NCBI RefSeq assembly: GCF_025685545.1
Contig: NZ_JAGSYC010000026.1
Span: 62,001 to 126,000, forward strand
DNA length: 64,000 bases
Direction: 5' to 3'
DNA from: Granulicella paludicola
GTDB taxonomy: Bacteria > Acidobacteriota > Terriglobia > Terriglobales > Acidobacteriaceae
Shown here: positions 19,200 through 25,924 of the stretch, piece by piece
How positions within the stretch are numbered: the first letter of the stretch is position 1
Layout: the number at the start of each line of letters is the position of its first letter
Made by a program: the position numbers and the translations under genes
Notes under the pieces: model-generated
What the model saw: the letters and a program-made list of their open reading frames with translations, nothing else
What the model was told of the DNA's origin: nothing
The model's database searches: none

Positions 19200-20621
19200 T
19201 CAGCCGGCGATGGGGCCGTCGGCGAGGGTGAAGTAGAAGTTGGCACCTTTACCAGGCTCGCTGAAGGCGCCCATGCTGCCATGGTGACGGCGGATGATGC
19301 GCGAGACGGTCGCGAGCCCGATGCCCGAGCCTTTGAAGTCACGATCACCGTGCAGCCTCTGGAAAGCGGTGAAGAGGCGGTCAACGTACTGCATGTCAAA
19401 GCCGGCACCGTTGTCCTGAACAAAGTATACGGTCTTCCCTGCCAGCTCGCCGGTGCCGGGACGGCCGCCGAATTCGATCTGCGGATCGGAGACCTTCGAG
19501 GTGAACTTGAGGGCGTTGCCGATGAGGTTTTCAAGTACATTGCGCAGCAGGCGGGAATCGCCGTTGGCGTGCAGACCTGGCTGTGCAGTGAAGGTGACCG
19601 ACCGTGCTGGCTCGGCCCCCTTGAGCTCCTGAAAGACGAGCGTGGCCATCTGGGAGAGATCGATGTCCTCGTGCTGGAGCTCGGTGCGGGTGACGCGGGA
19701 GAGTTGCAGGAGGGCGTCAATCAGCGAGCCCATCCGCTGAACCCCTGCGCGGACGCGATTGATATAATCCTGACCTTCTCCGGAGAGCTTGTCGGCGAAG
19801 TCCTCCTGCAGCGCGAGGGAGAAGCCGTCGATGGTGCGGAGCGGAGCGCGAAGATCGTGGGAGACGGAGTAGCTGAACGCCTCAAGCTCTTTATTGGAGG
19901 ATTCGAGCTCGCGGGTGCGGAGTTCGACGCGCTTTTCGAGATCGGTATTGAGGAGGGCGATCTCGGCGGCGCGGTCGGCAAGGGTCTGACGGTCGCGCAG
20001 GACGCGGATGAGCAGCTCAGCGGCGGCGGCGAGCAGGAAGATATCGAGCAGAGAGGCGCTGAAGAAGCTGACCCAGACGAGAACTTCCGCGTGGTGGACT
20101 TCGCGGGTGCGGTCGTTGAGCAGCCGCTGCTCTTCCTCTTCGATCCGATCGATGCAGTAATAGACGCTGGGTAGGCCGTCGGGCGAATCAGAGAGGGAAG
20201 GCTGCAGCGCGGTCATATCGAGCGGCCCCGCCATGCCGCTGCGCATGGCGACGGCAGTCTCCAGCGCGGCACGCTTGATGAGGATGCGCTTTTTGAGATA
20301 GAGGATGCGGTTCTGCTGAGCAGGATTATCGATGGTCAGCTTTTGCAGTTGTACAAGCTCGGAGTCGATGGTGCCCTTGGCCTGATGAAAGCGCTCGACG
20401 TAGGAAGGGTAGCCGGTGAGGAGGTAGGCGCGGACGGCGCTGTTGCCCTGACTGATTTCGAGATCGATTGCGCGGGTGTGGGTGATGACTTCGAGGGTAT
20501 GAGCGCGCCACCCCTGCACCAGAAAGAGGGTGTGCAGGGTCTTGACCGCAAACAGGGTGTTGAGCAACACCACAATCATCGCGCCGAACATCGCGACGCG
20601 ATACCAACCGCTCGTTCTCAT
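19200..20621 (-). CDS. CHASE3-domain membrane histidine kinase
   Basis: The product has about 473 residues from the ATG at 20621. An N-terminal transmembrane segment (about 10-30) is followed by a helical periplasmic region of CHASE3 type (about 35-180, RAIDLEISQGNSAVRAYLL). A second membrane segment (about 183-206) leads to a coiled coil (LLNTDLEKRVELRTRELE). The HisKA has its phospho-His in YSVSHDLRAPLRTIDGF. The HATPase contains NLIGNALKFTSK, DNGAGFD and GSGIGLATV. The kinase core is of the phytochrome/bacteriophytochrome type. The frame extends to 20726, but that would lie within the upstream terminator. GGAG five bases before 20621 favours this start; 20654 is possible. It senses an unknown signal and likely phosphorylates the adjacent receivers. 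Confidence 0.9.
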   Translation of the reverse strand: MRTSGWYRVAMFGAMIVVLLNTLFAVKTLHTLFLVQGWRAHTLEVITHTRAIDLEISQGNSAVRAYLLTGYPSYVERFHQAKGTIDSELVQLQKLTIDNPAQQNRILYLKKRILIKRAALETAVAMRSGMAGPLDMTALQPSLSDSPDGLPSVYYCIDRIEEEEQRLLNDRTREVHHAEVLVWVSFFSASLLDIFLLAAAAELLIRVLRDRQTLADRAAEIALLNTDLEKRVELRTRELESSNKELEAFSYSVSHDLRAPLRTIDGFSLALQEDFADKLSGEGQDYINRVRAGVQRMGSLIDALLQLSRVTRTELQHEDIDLSQMATLVFQELKGAEPARSVTFTAQPGLHANGDSRLLRNVLENLIGNALKFTSKVSDPQIEFGGRPGTGELAGKTVYFVQDNGAGFDMQYVDRLFTAFQRLHGDRDFKGSGIGLATVSRIIRRHHGSMGAFSEPGKGANFYFTLADGPIAG

Positions 20622-20700
20622 ACGGACTCCATCGAGTCTTGATGCGAGTTTCATGTCGATGGTTGCCTTTGCGATTTGGAGGCTTAGTGGAGCGGATTGT

Positions 20701-20742
20701 CTTCCAAAAGCATACGGTACGGCCAAGGGCCGTACCGTATGC
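20701..20742 (-). terminator. Rho-independent terminator of the ABC-F gene
   Basis: A perfect 15-bp stem (20710-20724 with 20728-20742) has a 3-base loop and is followed on the minus strand by TTTT. It lies 21 bases after the ABC-F stop and separates that gene from the kinase operon. Confidence 0.9.
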
Positions 20743-20763
20743 AGAGAAAAGATTGGATTAAAG

Positions 20764-22401
20764 CTACCTGGAGGTCATGGCCAACTGCTGCTGGTATTCC
20801 TCGTAGGGGCCCTTATGGTCGGTGATGTGGAAGTTGTCGGGGCCGCCTTCGAAGTGCCAGATGTGGGTGCCGGCCTCTTCGATCAGGTCCTGATCGTGCG
20901 TGACGAGGAAGACGGTGCCTTCGTACTTCTGGATGGCCTGGTTCAGGGCGTTGATGCTCTCAAGATCCAAGTGGTTCGTTGGTTCGTCGAGGACGAGGAC
21001 GTTGGGCTTCTGCAGCATAATCTTGCAGAAGAGCAGGCGGGCGGCTTCGCCACCGGAGAGCGCGTCGGTCTTCTTGAGGCCCTCTTCGCCCTTGAAGAGC
21101 ATCTGGCCGAGGATGCCGCGAATGTCTTCCTTGGCGGCCTTGGGGTCGTACTGGTGCAGCCAGTCCTGGGCGGTCATGCCCATCTGGATGCTGCCCTTGT
21201 GGTCCTGAGCGAAGTAGCCGATGGAGACCTCGTGGCCCCACTTGACGGTGCCGGAGTCGATGGAGACGTCCTTCTCTTCGACGCCAGGGCCGTTGGCGAG
21301 CAGGGCTTTGAGCAGCGTGGTCTTACCCTGACCGTTGCGGCCGATGAGGACGACCTTCTCCCCGCGCTGAACGATGCCGGAGAAGTTGTTGATGACGTGC
21401 TCGGTCTTGCCGTTGGGCTGGGCGTAGCTCTTATTGACCTTCTCGAACTCGAGGACGGTCTTGCCGGAGGGGCGCTCCAGCTTGAAGGCGATGTAGGGGC
21501 GCGCGATGTTGGAGCGGGCAAGATCGCTGGTGGCGAGGCGCTCGACTTCCTTCTTACGCGAGTTCACCTGCGAAGAACGTGTACCGGCGGAGAAGCGGGC
21601 AATGAACTCATTGAGCTGCTCGATCTTCTTTTCGCGCTGCGCGTTCTGGCTCTCGATGCGGCTGCGGACTTCGGTCTTCTGGAGGACCATCTCGTCGTAA
21701 CCACCGGTGTAGGTGATGATCGTCTCGTAGTCGATGTCGGCGATGTTGGTGCAGACATTGTTCAGGAAGTGACGGTCATGCGAGATGGTGATGACGGTGC
21801 CCTTGTAGCGGACGAGGAAGTCCTGGAGCCAGTGGATGGATTCCAGATCGAGATAGTTCGTAGGCTCATCGAGGAAGAGGGCGCCGGGGTTGCCGAAGAG
21901 GGCCTGCGCGAGCAGGACGCGGACCTTCTGGCCGCCCTGGAGCTCGGACATCTTGCGCTCGTGGAGCTCGTCGGGGATGTCGAGGCCCTGGAGCAGGACG
22001 GCTGCATTGGCTTCGGCTTCGTAGCCGTCCTCATCGCCGACGGTTCCTTCGAGCTCGCCGAGGCGGGAGCCGTCTTCGTCGGTCATCTCGGGCTTGTTGT
22101 AGATGACCTCGCGCTCTTCGAGGGCCGCCCAGAGGGCTTTGTTGCCCATGATGACGGTGTCGATGACGCGGTAGGCGTCGAACTCGTACTGGTCCTGCTT
22201 GAGGACGCCGAACTTGCGGGGGCGAACGACGGTGCCCTTCTGGGCGTCGATTTCGCCGGTGAGGACCTTCATGAAGGTGGACTTGCCGGCGCCGTTGGGG
22301 CCGGTGAGGCCGTAGCGACGGCCGTCAGTAAACGTCACGGAGACGTCTTCGAAGAGGAGCTTCGCGCCGTAGCGCATGGTGACATTGGATACAGAAATCA
22401 T
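20764..22401 (-). CDS. ABC-F family ATPase, YbiT-like
   Basis: The 545-residue soluble protein has two ABC domains without membrane segments. Walker A motifs are GPNGAGKST and GRNGQGKTT, signatures are ELQGGQKVRV and LSGGEAARL, and Walker B motifs are LFLDEPTNYLD and LVLDEPTNHLD. The interdomain linker (about 240-310) is charged and helical, as in ABC-F proteins. Residue patterns such as VSNVTMRYGAKLLFEDVSV and ISHDRHFLNNVCT follow E. coli YbiT closely. ABC-F proteins act at the ribosome, freeing stalled complexes or tuning translation. The GTG at 22404 directly precedes the ATG used here. No clear SD is visible. Confidence 0.93.
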   Translation of the reverse strand: MISVSNVTMRYGAKLLFEDVSVTFTDGRRYGLTGPNGAGKSTFMKVLTGEIDAQKGTVVRPRKFGVLKQDQYEFDAYRVIDTVIMGNKALWAALEEREVIYNKPEMTDEDGSRLGELEGTVGDEDGYEAEANAAVLLQGLDIPDELHERKMSELQGGQKVRVLLAQALFGNPGALFLDEPTNYLDLESIHWLQDFLVRYKGTVITISHDRHFLNNVCTNIADIDYETIITYTGGYDEMVLQKTEVRSRIESQNAQREKKIEQLNEFIARFSAGTRSSQVNSRKKEVERLATSDLARSNIARPYIAFKLERPSGKTVLEFEKVNKSYAQPNGKTEHVINNFSGIVQRGEKVVLIGRNGQGKTTLLKALLANGPGVEEKDVSIDSGTVKWGHEVSIGYFAQDHKGSIQMGMTAQDWLHQYDPKAAKEDIRGILGQMLFKGEEGLKKTDALSGGEAARLLFCKIMLQKPNVLVLDEPTNHLDLESINALNQAIQKYEGTVFLVTHDQDLIEEAGTHIWHFEGGPDNFHITDHKGPYEEYQQQLAMTSR

Positions 22402-22482
22402 CACTACTATTTTCGCATGGACGCGGGCCAGTGATGAAGGCAGCCGCGTGAATCGTGGCGATTTTGCTGGCTTAAACGTGCT

Positions 22483-22502
22483 GGCCGGACAGAAGTCCGG
22501 CC
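22483..22502 (-). terminator. GC-rich hairpin downstream of the 36-residue small ORF
   Basis: A perfect 8-bp stem ggccggac/gtccggcc with a 4-base loop lies 46 bases after the small ORF stop on the minus strand and precedes the ABC-F gene. A short TTT follows at some distance, so termination is plausible but not certain. Confidence 0.4.
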
Positions 22503-22548
22503 CTGGTCGTGAAAAAAGGTGGGTCGATCAGGGTAGGTGAGCCTGTGC

Positions 22549-22659
22549 TTAGAAGCACTCGCCGCAGGGTTCCTGCCGAGCGGCAGACTTGCGGTTCTTT
22601 GCGACGAAGTATTCAGCAGCAACAAGAGATACAGGCAAAAGAAGGAAAAGGATATCCAT
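22549..22659 (-). CDS. Small membrane microprotein (36 aa) with C-terminal CGEC motif
   Basis: This gene is too short for usual ORF cut-offs. On the minus strand AGGAGG lies four bases before an ATG that opens a 36-residue frame. The protein begins MDILFLLLPVSLVAAEYFVA, a single hydrophobic helix, continues with a basic stretch KNRKSAAR and ends PCGECF, so Cys32 and Cys35 form a CxxC pair at the C-terminus. Positive residues after the helix suggest the C-terminus stays in the cytosol. The near-perfect SD and the clean hydrophobic-then-charged design argue for a real gene. It resembles no family I can name; the opening resembles tiny CcoS-like proteins, but no oxidase genes are near. It lies upstream of the ABC-F gene in the same direction. 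Confidence 0.6.
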   Translation of the reverse strand: MDILFLLLPVSLVAAEYFVAKNRKSAARQEPCGECF

Positions 22660-22849
22660 ACGCCCTCCTAAAGGGTGTTCGTGCCGGAAAGGTTGAAGGT
22701 TTCAGGTGACGCACGCTTGTGGCTGCGTGCTTATGTATGTATAGACGCTCGACGGGAGCGAAGAGTTACATAGAATTTTTCGTGAGGCGGAACCTAAGGA
22801 AGGAAAGAAGGGAGGCGGCGTGGAGTCCGCACTCCCTCTGCTGATTGGA

Positions 22850-23602
22850 TTACTGGAGGCCGCCGGAGACTCGAATTACTTGGCCGGTGATCCAGCGGGC
22901 TTCATCCGATACGAGGAGCGCGACGGCGTCGCCGATATCGGAGGCCTCGCCGATGCGGCCAAGCGGCGTCTGTGCGAGCATGCCGACTACGAAGGGATCG
23001 TCCATCTTGATGCCCATGGAGGCAAAGCCTTCGGTGTTGACTGGGCCGGGGTTGACAGAGTTGACGCGGATCTTCAAGGGACCAAGTTCACGCGAGAGAA
23101 CCTGGGTGATGGTGTCGACCGAAGCCTTGGTAGCCGCATAGATCGAGGTTCCAGCACCGTTGACGTGGCTGGCGACGCTGCCGATGTTGATGATGCTGCC
23201 ACCCTTGTCTCCGAAGGCAGATGCGGCGGCCTGCGAGGCCAGAAGGAGACCGAGGACGTTGGTGTCGAACTGGCGGCGATACTCGTCTTCGGTAAAGGCG
23301 GAGAGCGGGCCAAAGGCGTAGACGCCCGCGTTGTTCACGAGGATGTCGACGCGTTGGTAGGTCTTGAGGGCCTCGGTGAAGAGGCGGGTGACGTCTGCGG
23401 ACTTCGCGACCGAGCCTTGCACGGCGATGGCCTTGCCGCCGGCGGCTTCGATCTCGGCTACGGTTTTATCCGCGCCGGACTTGTCGGAGGAGTAGTTGAC
23501 GACGACGGAGGCGCCATCCCGTGCGAGGGACTTTGCGATGCCTGCGCCGATGCCTTTGGACGCACCGGTGACGACGGCGACTTTACCTGCGAGCTTGCTC
23601 AT
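22850..23602 (-). CDS. Short-chain dehydrogenase/reductase (FabG-like)
   Basis: The 250-residue product is a classical SDR. The cofactor motif is TGASKGIG (12-19), followed by NNAG at 90-93, and the catalytic Ser142, Tyr155 and Lys159 (IYAATK). It ends with the RVSGGLQ tail common in this family. It reduces or oxidises a carbonyl/alcohol using NAD(P)H in the cytosol; the substrate is unknown. The frame reaches 23716, but the ATG at 23602 begins the family N-terminus MSKLAGKVAVVTG and has AGAGG upstream. The ArsR-type regulator just upstream on the same strand probably controls it or is co-transcribed with it. Confidence 0.92.
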   Translation of the reverse strand: MSKLAGKVAVVTGASKGIGAGIAKSLARDGASVVVNYSSDKSGADKTVAEIEAAGGKAIAVQGSVAKSADVTRLFTEALKTYQRVDILVNNAGVYAFGPLSAFTEDEYRRQFDTNVLGLLLASQAAASAFGDKGGSIINIGSVASHVNGAGTSIYAATKASVDTITQVLSRELGPLKIRVNSVNPGPVNTEGFASMGIKMDDPFVVGMLAQTPLGRIGEASDIGDAVALLVSDEARWITGQVIRVSGGLQ

Positions 23603-23731
23603 GGGGTGAACCTCTTCTCTTTCGAATTCGGAAAGCGCCGGATAATTCGACGCACATCGAATTGATGTCGGAGAAGAGCCAGAGGATGCGGAACGTTTCG
23701 ATAAATGTCGAAACAAGTTTGCGGGCGGGGC

Positions 23732-24034
23732 CTAGTCGCCGATGAAGCGAGCCAGTTCGTCGAGATAAGCCCGCCAGACGTGGCGCGCGAGCCGGTAGGA
23801 GGGATGGGGGCCTGCGGTGGCGATCTCGATCAGGCCTGCGTCCCGGAGTTCTCGGATGTGATGGGCGATGGTGGCGGGACGGAAGGGGTCATGCGCATAG
23901 AGCTTGCTGGTGGGGAGATTGGCGTTGGACGCAATCTGCTGCAGGATGGCGAACCGGTACGGATCAGCGAGGGCCCGGGCGATAGCGTAAGTCTGGTCGG
24001 CTTGCATTTTCGGAAAAGTGGCAACCATATTCAT
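23732..24034 (-). CDS. ArsR-family winged-helix transcriptional regulator
   Basis: The 100-residue product is one winged helix: ALADPYRFAILQQIA, then the recognition helix region PATIAHHIRELRDAGLIE and a wing with GPHPSYRL. The ArsR metal-binding ELCVCDL motif is absent (KLYAHDPFRPATI at that place), so it is probably not a metal sensor. Spacing of 129 bp to the SDR in the same direction suggests a small regulator-enzyme unit. No SD stands out; the ATG at 24028 is an alternative. Confidence 0.85.
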   Translation of the reverse strand: MNMVATFPKMQADQTYAIARALADPYRFAILQQIASNANLPTSKLYAHDPFRPATIAHHIRELRDAGLIEIATAGPHPSYRLARHVWRAYLDELARFIGD

Positions 24035-24213
24035 CGGATGGCTGCCTGAGGTCGCTCGTTATCTGGCGGCGTTTATTCGTTCGTGCCTCACGTTCGCAAA
24101 TGGGAATGGCGTTCCTGTTTGGGCGAGACTGCGTTACGAAGAGGGAGATAGGCACCGAGTGCAGGGTGGGCGTATAACGGTGGGGTTTCCAGAGAAAGCA
24201 ATAGGAGAGTGCC

Positions 24214-24630
24214 ATGAGGACCAACCTGCATTTGGTGTTTCCCGGGAGCTGTACAGAGGCGTTTGCGTTCTACGAGACGGTGTTCCAGAGCAAGAGCACC
24301 TTCAAGATGACGTACGGCGAAGCGCCTGCGGAGATGCCAACGCCCGAGGGAGCAAAAGACCTGGTGATGCATACGGCAATGCCGCTGGGGAGCATGACTC
24401 TGATGGGCTGCGATGCTCCGCCGCATATGGGCGAGCCGAAGATGGGCGGATTCCATATTTCGGTAGACATGCCGGACGAGGACGAGGTGCGGCGCATCTT
24501 CGCCGCACTGAGTGAGGGCGGGAGCGTGCAGATGCCCCTGACGCCGACCTTCTGGACGCCTCTGTTCGGCATGTGCAAGGACAAGTTCGGTGTGGAGTGG
24601 ATGGTGAGCGTTCCGGGGCCGGAGATGTAG
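24214..24630 (+). CDS. PhnB-like VOC-fold protein
   Basis: The 138-residue product belongs to the VOC/glyoxalase superfamily, PhnB subgroup. It opens with NLHLVFPGSCTEAFAFYETVF, has a central HTAMPLGSMTLMG and a second half GGFHISVDMPDEDEVRRIF, and ends FGMCKDKFGVEWMVS. The single-chain two-repeat fold usually forms a metal-dependent dimer, but many PhnB-like proteins have no known activity. AGGAG is present before the ATG. It is divergent from the ArsR regulator. Confidence 0.88.
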   Translation: MRTNLHLVFPGSCTEAFAFYETVFQSKSTFKMTYGEAPAEMPTPEGAKDLVMHTAMPLGSMTLMGCDAPPHMGEPKMGGFHISVDMPDEDEVRRIFAALSEGGSVQMPLTPTFWTPLFGMCKDKFGVEWMVSVPGPEM

Positions 24631-24663
24631 CGCTTCGCTGCTTCTGGTAGTCTGCGCTTTACG

Positions 24664-25314
24664 ATGACTCCGCAAGCACCTATCAGTTTTCACCGCGCCG
24701 AGTATGGAGGCGAAGCCATTTCAATGATGCGTTGCCGCTGGTGCGGACGTGGCCTTGATGGCGAGTTCTTTCGCGCGAACGGGGACATGATTTGTGCGGT
24801 GTGTGCGGAGCGGGCGCGGGCGGCACTGCCGCGCAACGACCGCAATGTGTTTGCGCGAGCTGCGGGTGCAGGGGTTCTGACAGCTCTAGCTGCGAGCCTG
24901 GTGTACCTGATGCTGGTGCGGCTGATGAGCTTCGATCGCTATGGATTTGTTATGGCCTTTGGAGCGATCGGCGTGGGCTACGCGATTGGCTATGCGATGC
25001 GACAGAGTGCACGAGGCGCAGGCGGGAGGCGCTATCAATGGACCGCTGCGGTACTGACGTATGTCGCGATCACCGTTGTGTTTTCAGCCATGACGCTGGC
25101 GGTGGCAGACCTGCCGTTTTGGGCGTATCCGGCTCTGGCGCTGGCTCCTGTAGCCGATTTGTTTCTGGGGCATTTTCAGCTGGGCGCGACGGAGATCTTC
25201 TTTGCTTCGATCGGGATTCGATGGGCGTGGGGGTTGCTGCGGGCGCATCCGCTGAAGGTGACGGGGCCGGAGCGGCTGGTGGCGGTGGAAGAGCCGGGGA
25301 AGTCTGTGGCCTAA
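24664..25314 (+). CDS. Membrane protein with N-terminal zinc-ribbon-like motif
   Basis: The 216-residue product has Cys24/Cys27 (CRWCG) and Cys44/Cys47 (CAVC), a treble-clef or zinc-ribbon spacing, followed by about four or five hydrophobic segments (about 66-90, 95-112, 126-147, 150-170 and 175-190). The loop [14 protein letters not shown] is basic and probably cytosolic. I do not recognise a named family. Proteins with this design are common in Acidobacteriota as uncharacterised membrane proteins. An internal ATG at 24724 (MMRCRWC) is an alternative start. Its stop overlaps by 4 bp the stop of the convergent VIT-type gene. Confidence 0.75.
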   Translation: MTPQAPISFHRAEYGGEAISMMRCRWCGRGLDGEFFRANGDMICAVCAERARAALPRNDRNVFARAAGAGVLTALAASLVYLMLVRLMSFDRYGFVMAFGAIGVGYAIGYAMRQSARGAGGRRYQWTAAVLTYVAITVVFSAMTLAVADLPFWAYPALALAPVADLFLGHFQLGATEIFFASIGIRWAWGLLRAHPLKVTGPERLVAVEEPGKSVA

Positions 25315-25844
25315 GAGTTGCCGATGAGGACGCCCGCGGCGAAGACGAGGCCTCCGCCGACGATGACCTGAATGCAAGAGAGCGCGAAGCCGGTGGCCAT
25401 GTACTTGTAGCGAATCCAGGAGATGACCAGCAGCTCCAGCCCGACGACGAGGTAGGCGAGGGTGAGCGCGGTGTGGACGTTCTGGATGAGGAACGGCAGT
25501 GTGTGCAGGAAGCCGCCGAGGAAGGTCATACCACCGGTGATGAGGCCTCGCGCGACTGGGTTCCCGCGGCCGGTGAGCGCGCCGTCGTCGGAGAGACCTT
25601 CTGAGAAAGCCATCGAGATGCCCGCGCCGACGGCGGCAGCGAGGCCGACCAGCAGAACGGTGTGGGATTTATGCGTGGCGAAGGCCGTCGCGAAGATGGG
25701 GGCGAGCGTGGAAACGGAGCCGTCCATGAGGCCAGAGAGGCCTGGCTGCACGACGCGGAGGAGGAACTGCTTTTCGTCTCCGTTGGCGCCGGAGAGCTTA
25801 CTGAGGTCAGAGAGGATTTCGCTCATATTTCTATTTTGAAGCAT
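25311..25844 (-). CDS. VIT1/CCC1-type (MbfA C-domain-like) iron/manganese transporter
   Basis: The 177-residue product corresponds to the membrane half of MbfA and other VIT1/CCC1 transporters. Visible features are [20 protein letters not shown], the motif [19 protein letters not shown] and three further hydrophobic helices with HTLPFLI and [13 protein letters not shown]. This half moves Fe2+ or Mn2+ out of the cytosol. The rubrerythrin/ferritin-like domain found in front of it in MbfA is missing; only about 30 residues precede the transporter. Starts at 25844 or 25826 are both possible, neither with a good SD. Confidence 0.85.
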   Translation of the reverse strand: MLQNRNMSEILSDLSKLSGANGDEKQFLLRVVQPGLSGLMDGSVSTLAPIFATAFATHKSHTVLLVGLAAAVGAGISMAFSEGLSDDGALTGRGNPVARGLITGGMTFLGGFLHTLPFLIQNVHTALTLAYLVVGLELLVISWIRYKYMATGFALSCIQVIVGGGLVFAAGVLIGNS

Positions 25845-25864
25845 GAGCGCGACGGCCTAAATGA

Positions 25865-25901
25865 CGAATCGGACAGGCTTTTGATGGCACTGTCCGATTC
25901 G
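25865..25901 (-). terminator. Hairpin downstream of the GH15 gene
   Basis: A perfect 12-bp stem (25865-25876 with 25890-25901) has a 13-base loop and begins 23 bases after the GH15 stop on the minus strand. The T-run is weak, but the stem and position fit a terminator. Confidence 0.65.
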
Positions 25902-25924
25902 GGGATTTCGAGATGCGGTTGAGG

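Noticed and set aside
20622-20726. Longer N-terminus for the CHASE3 kinase
   Set aside because: It would start inside the ABC-F terminator hairpin; GGAG before 20621 gives a better start.
20530-22434. 634-codon frame on the plus strand opposite the ABC-F gene
   Set aside because: It is antisense to a complete ABC-F gene with all ATPase motifs and crosses a terminator; no domain is recognisable.
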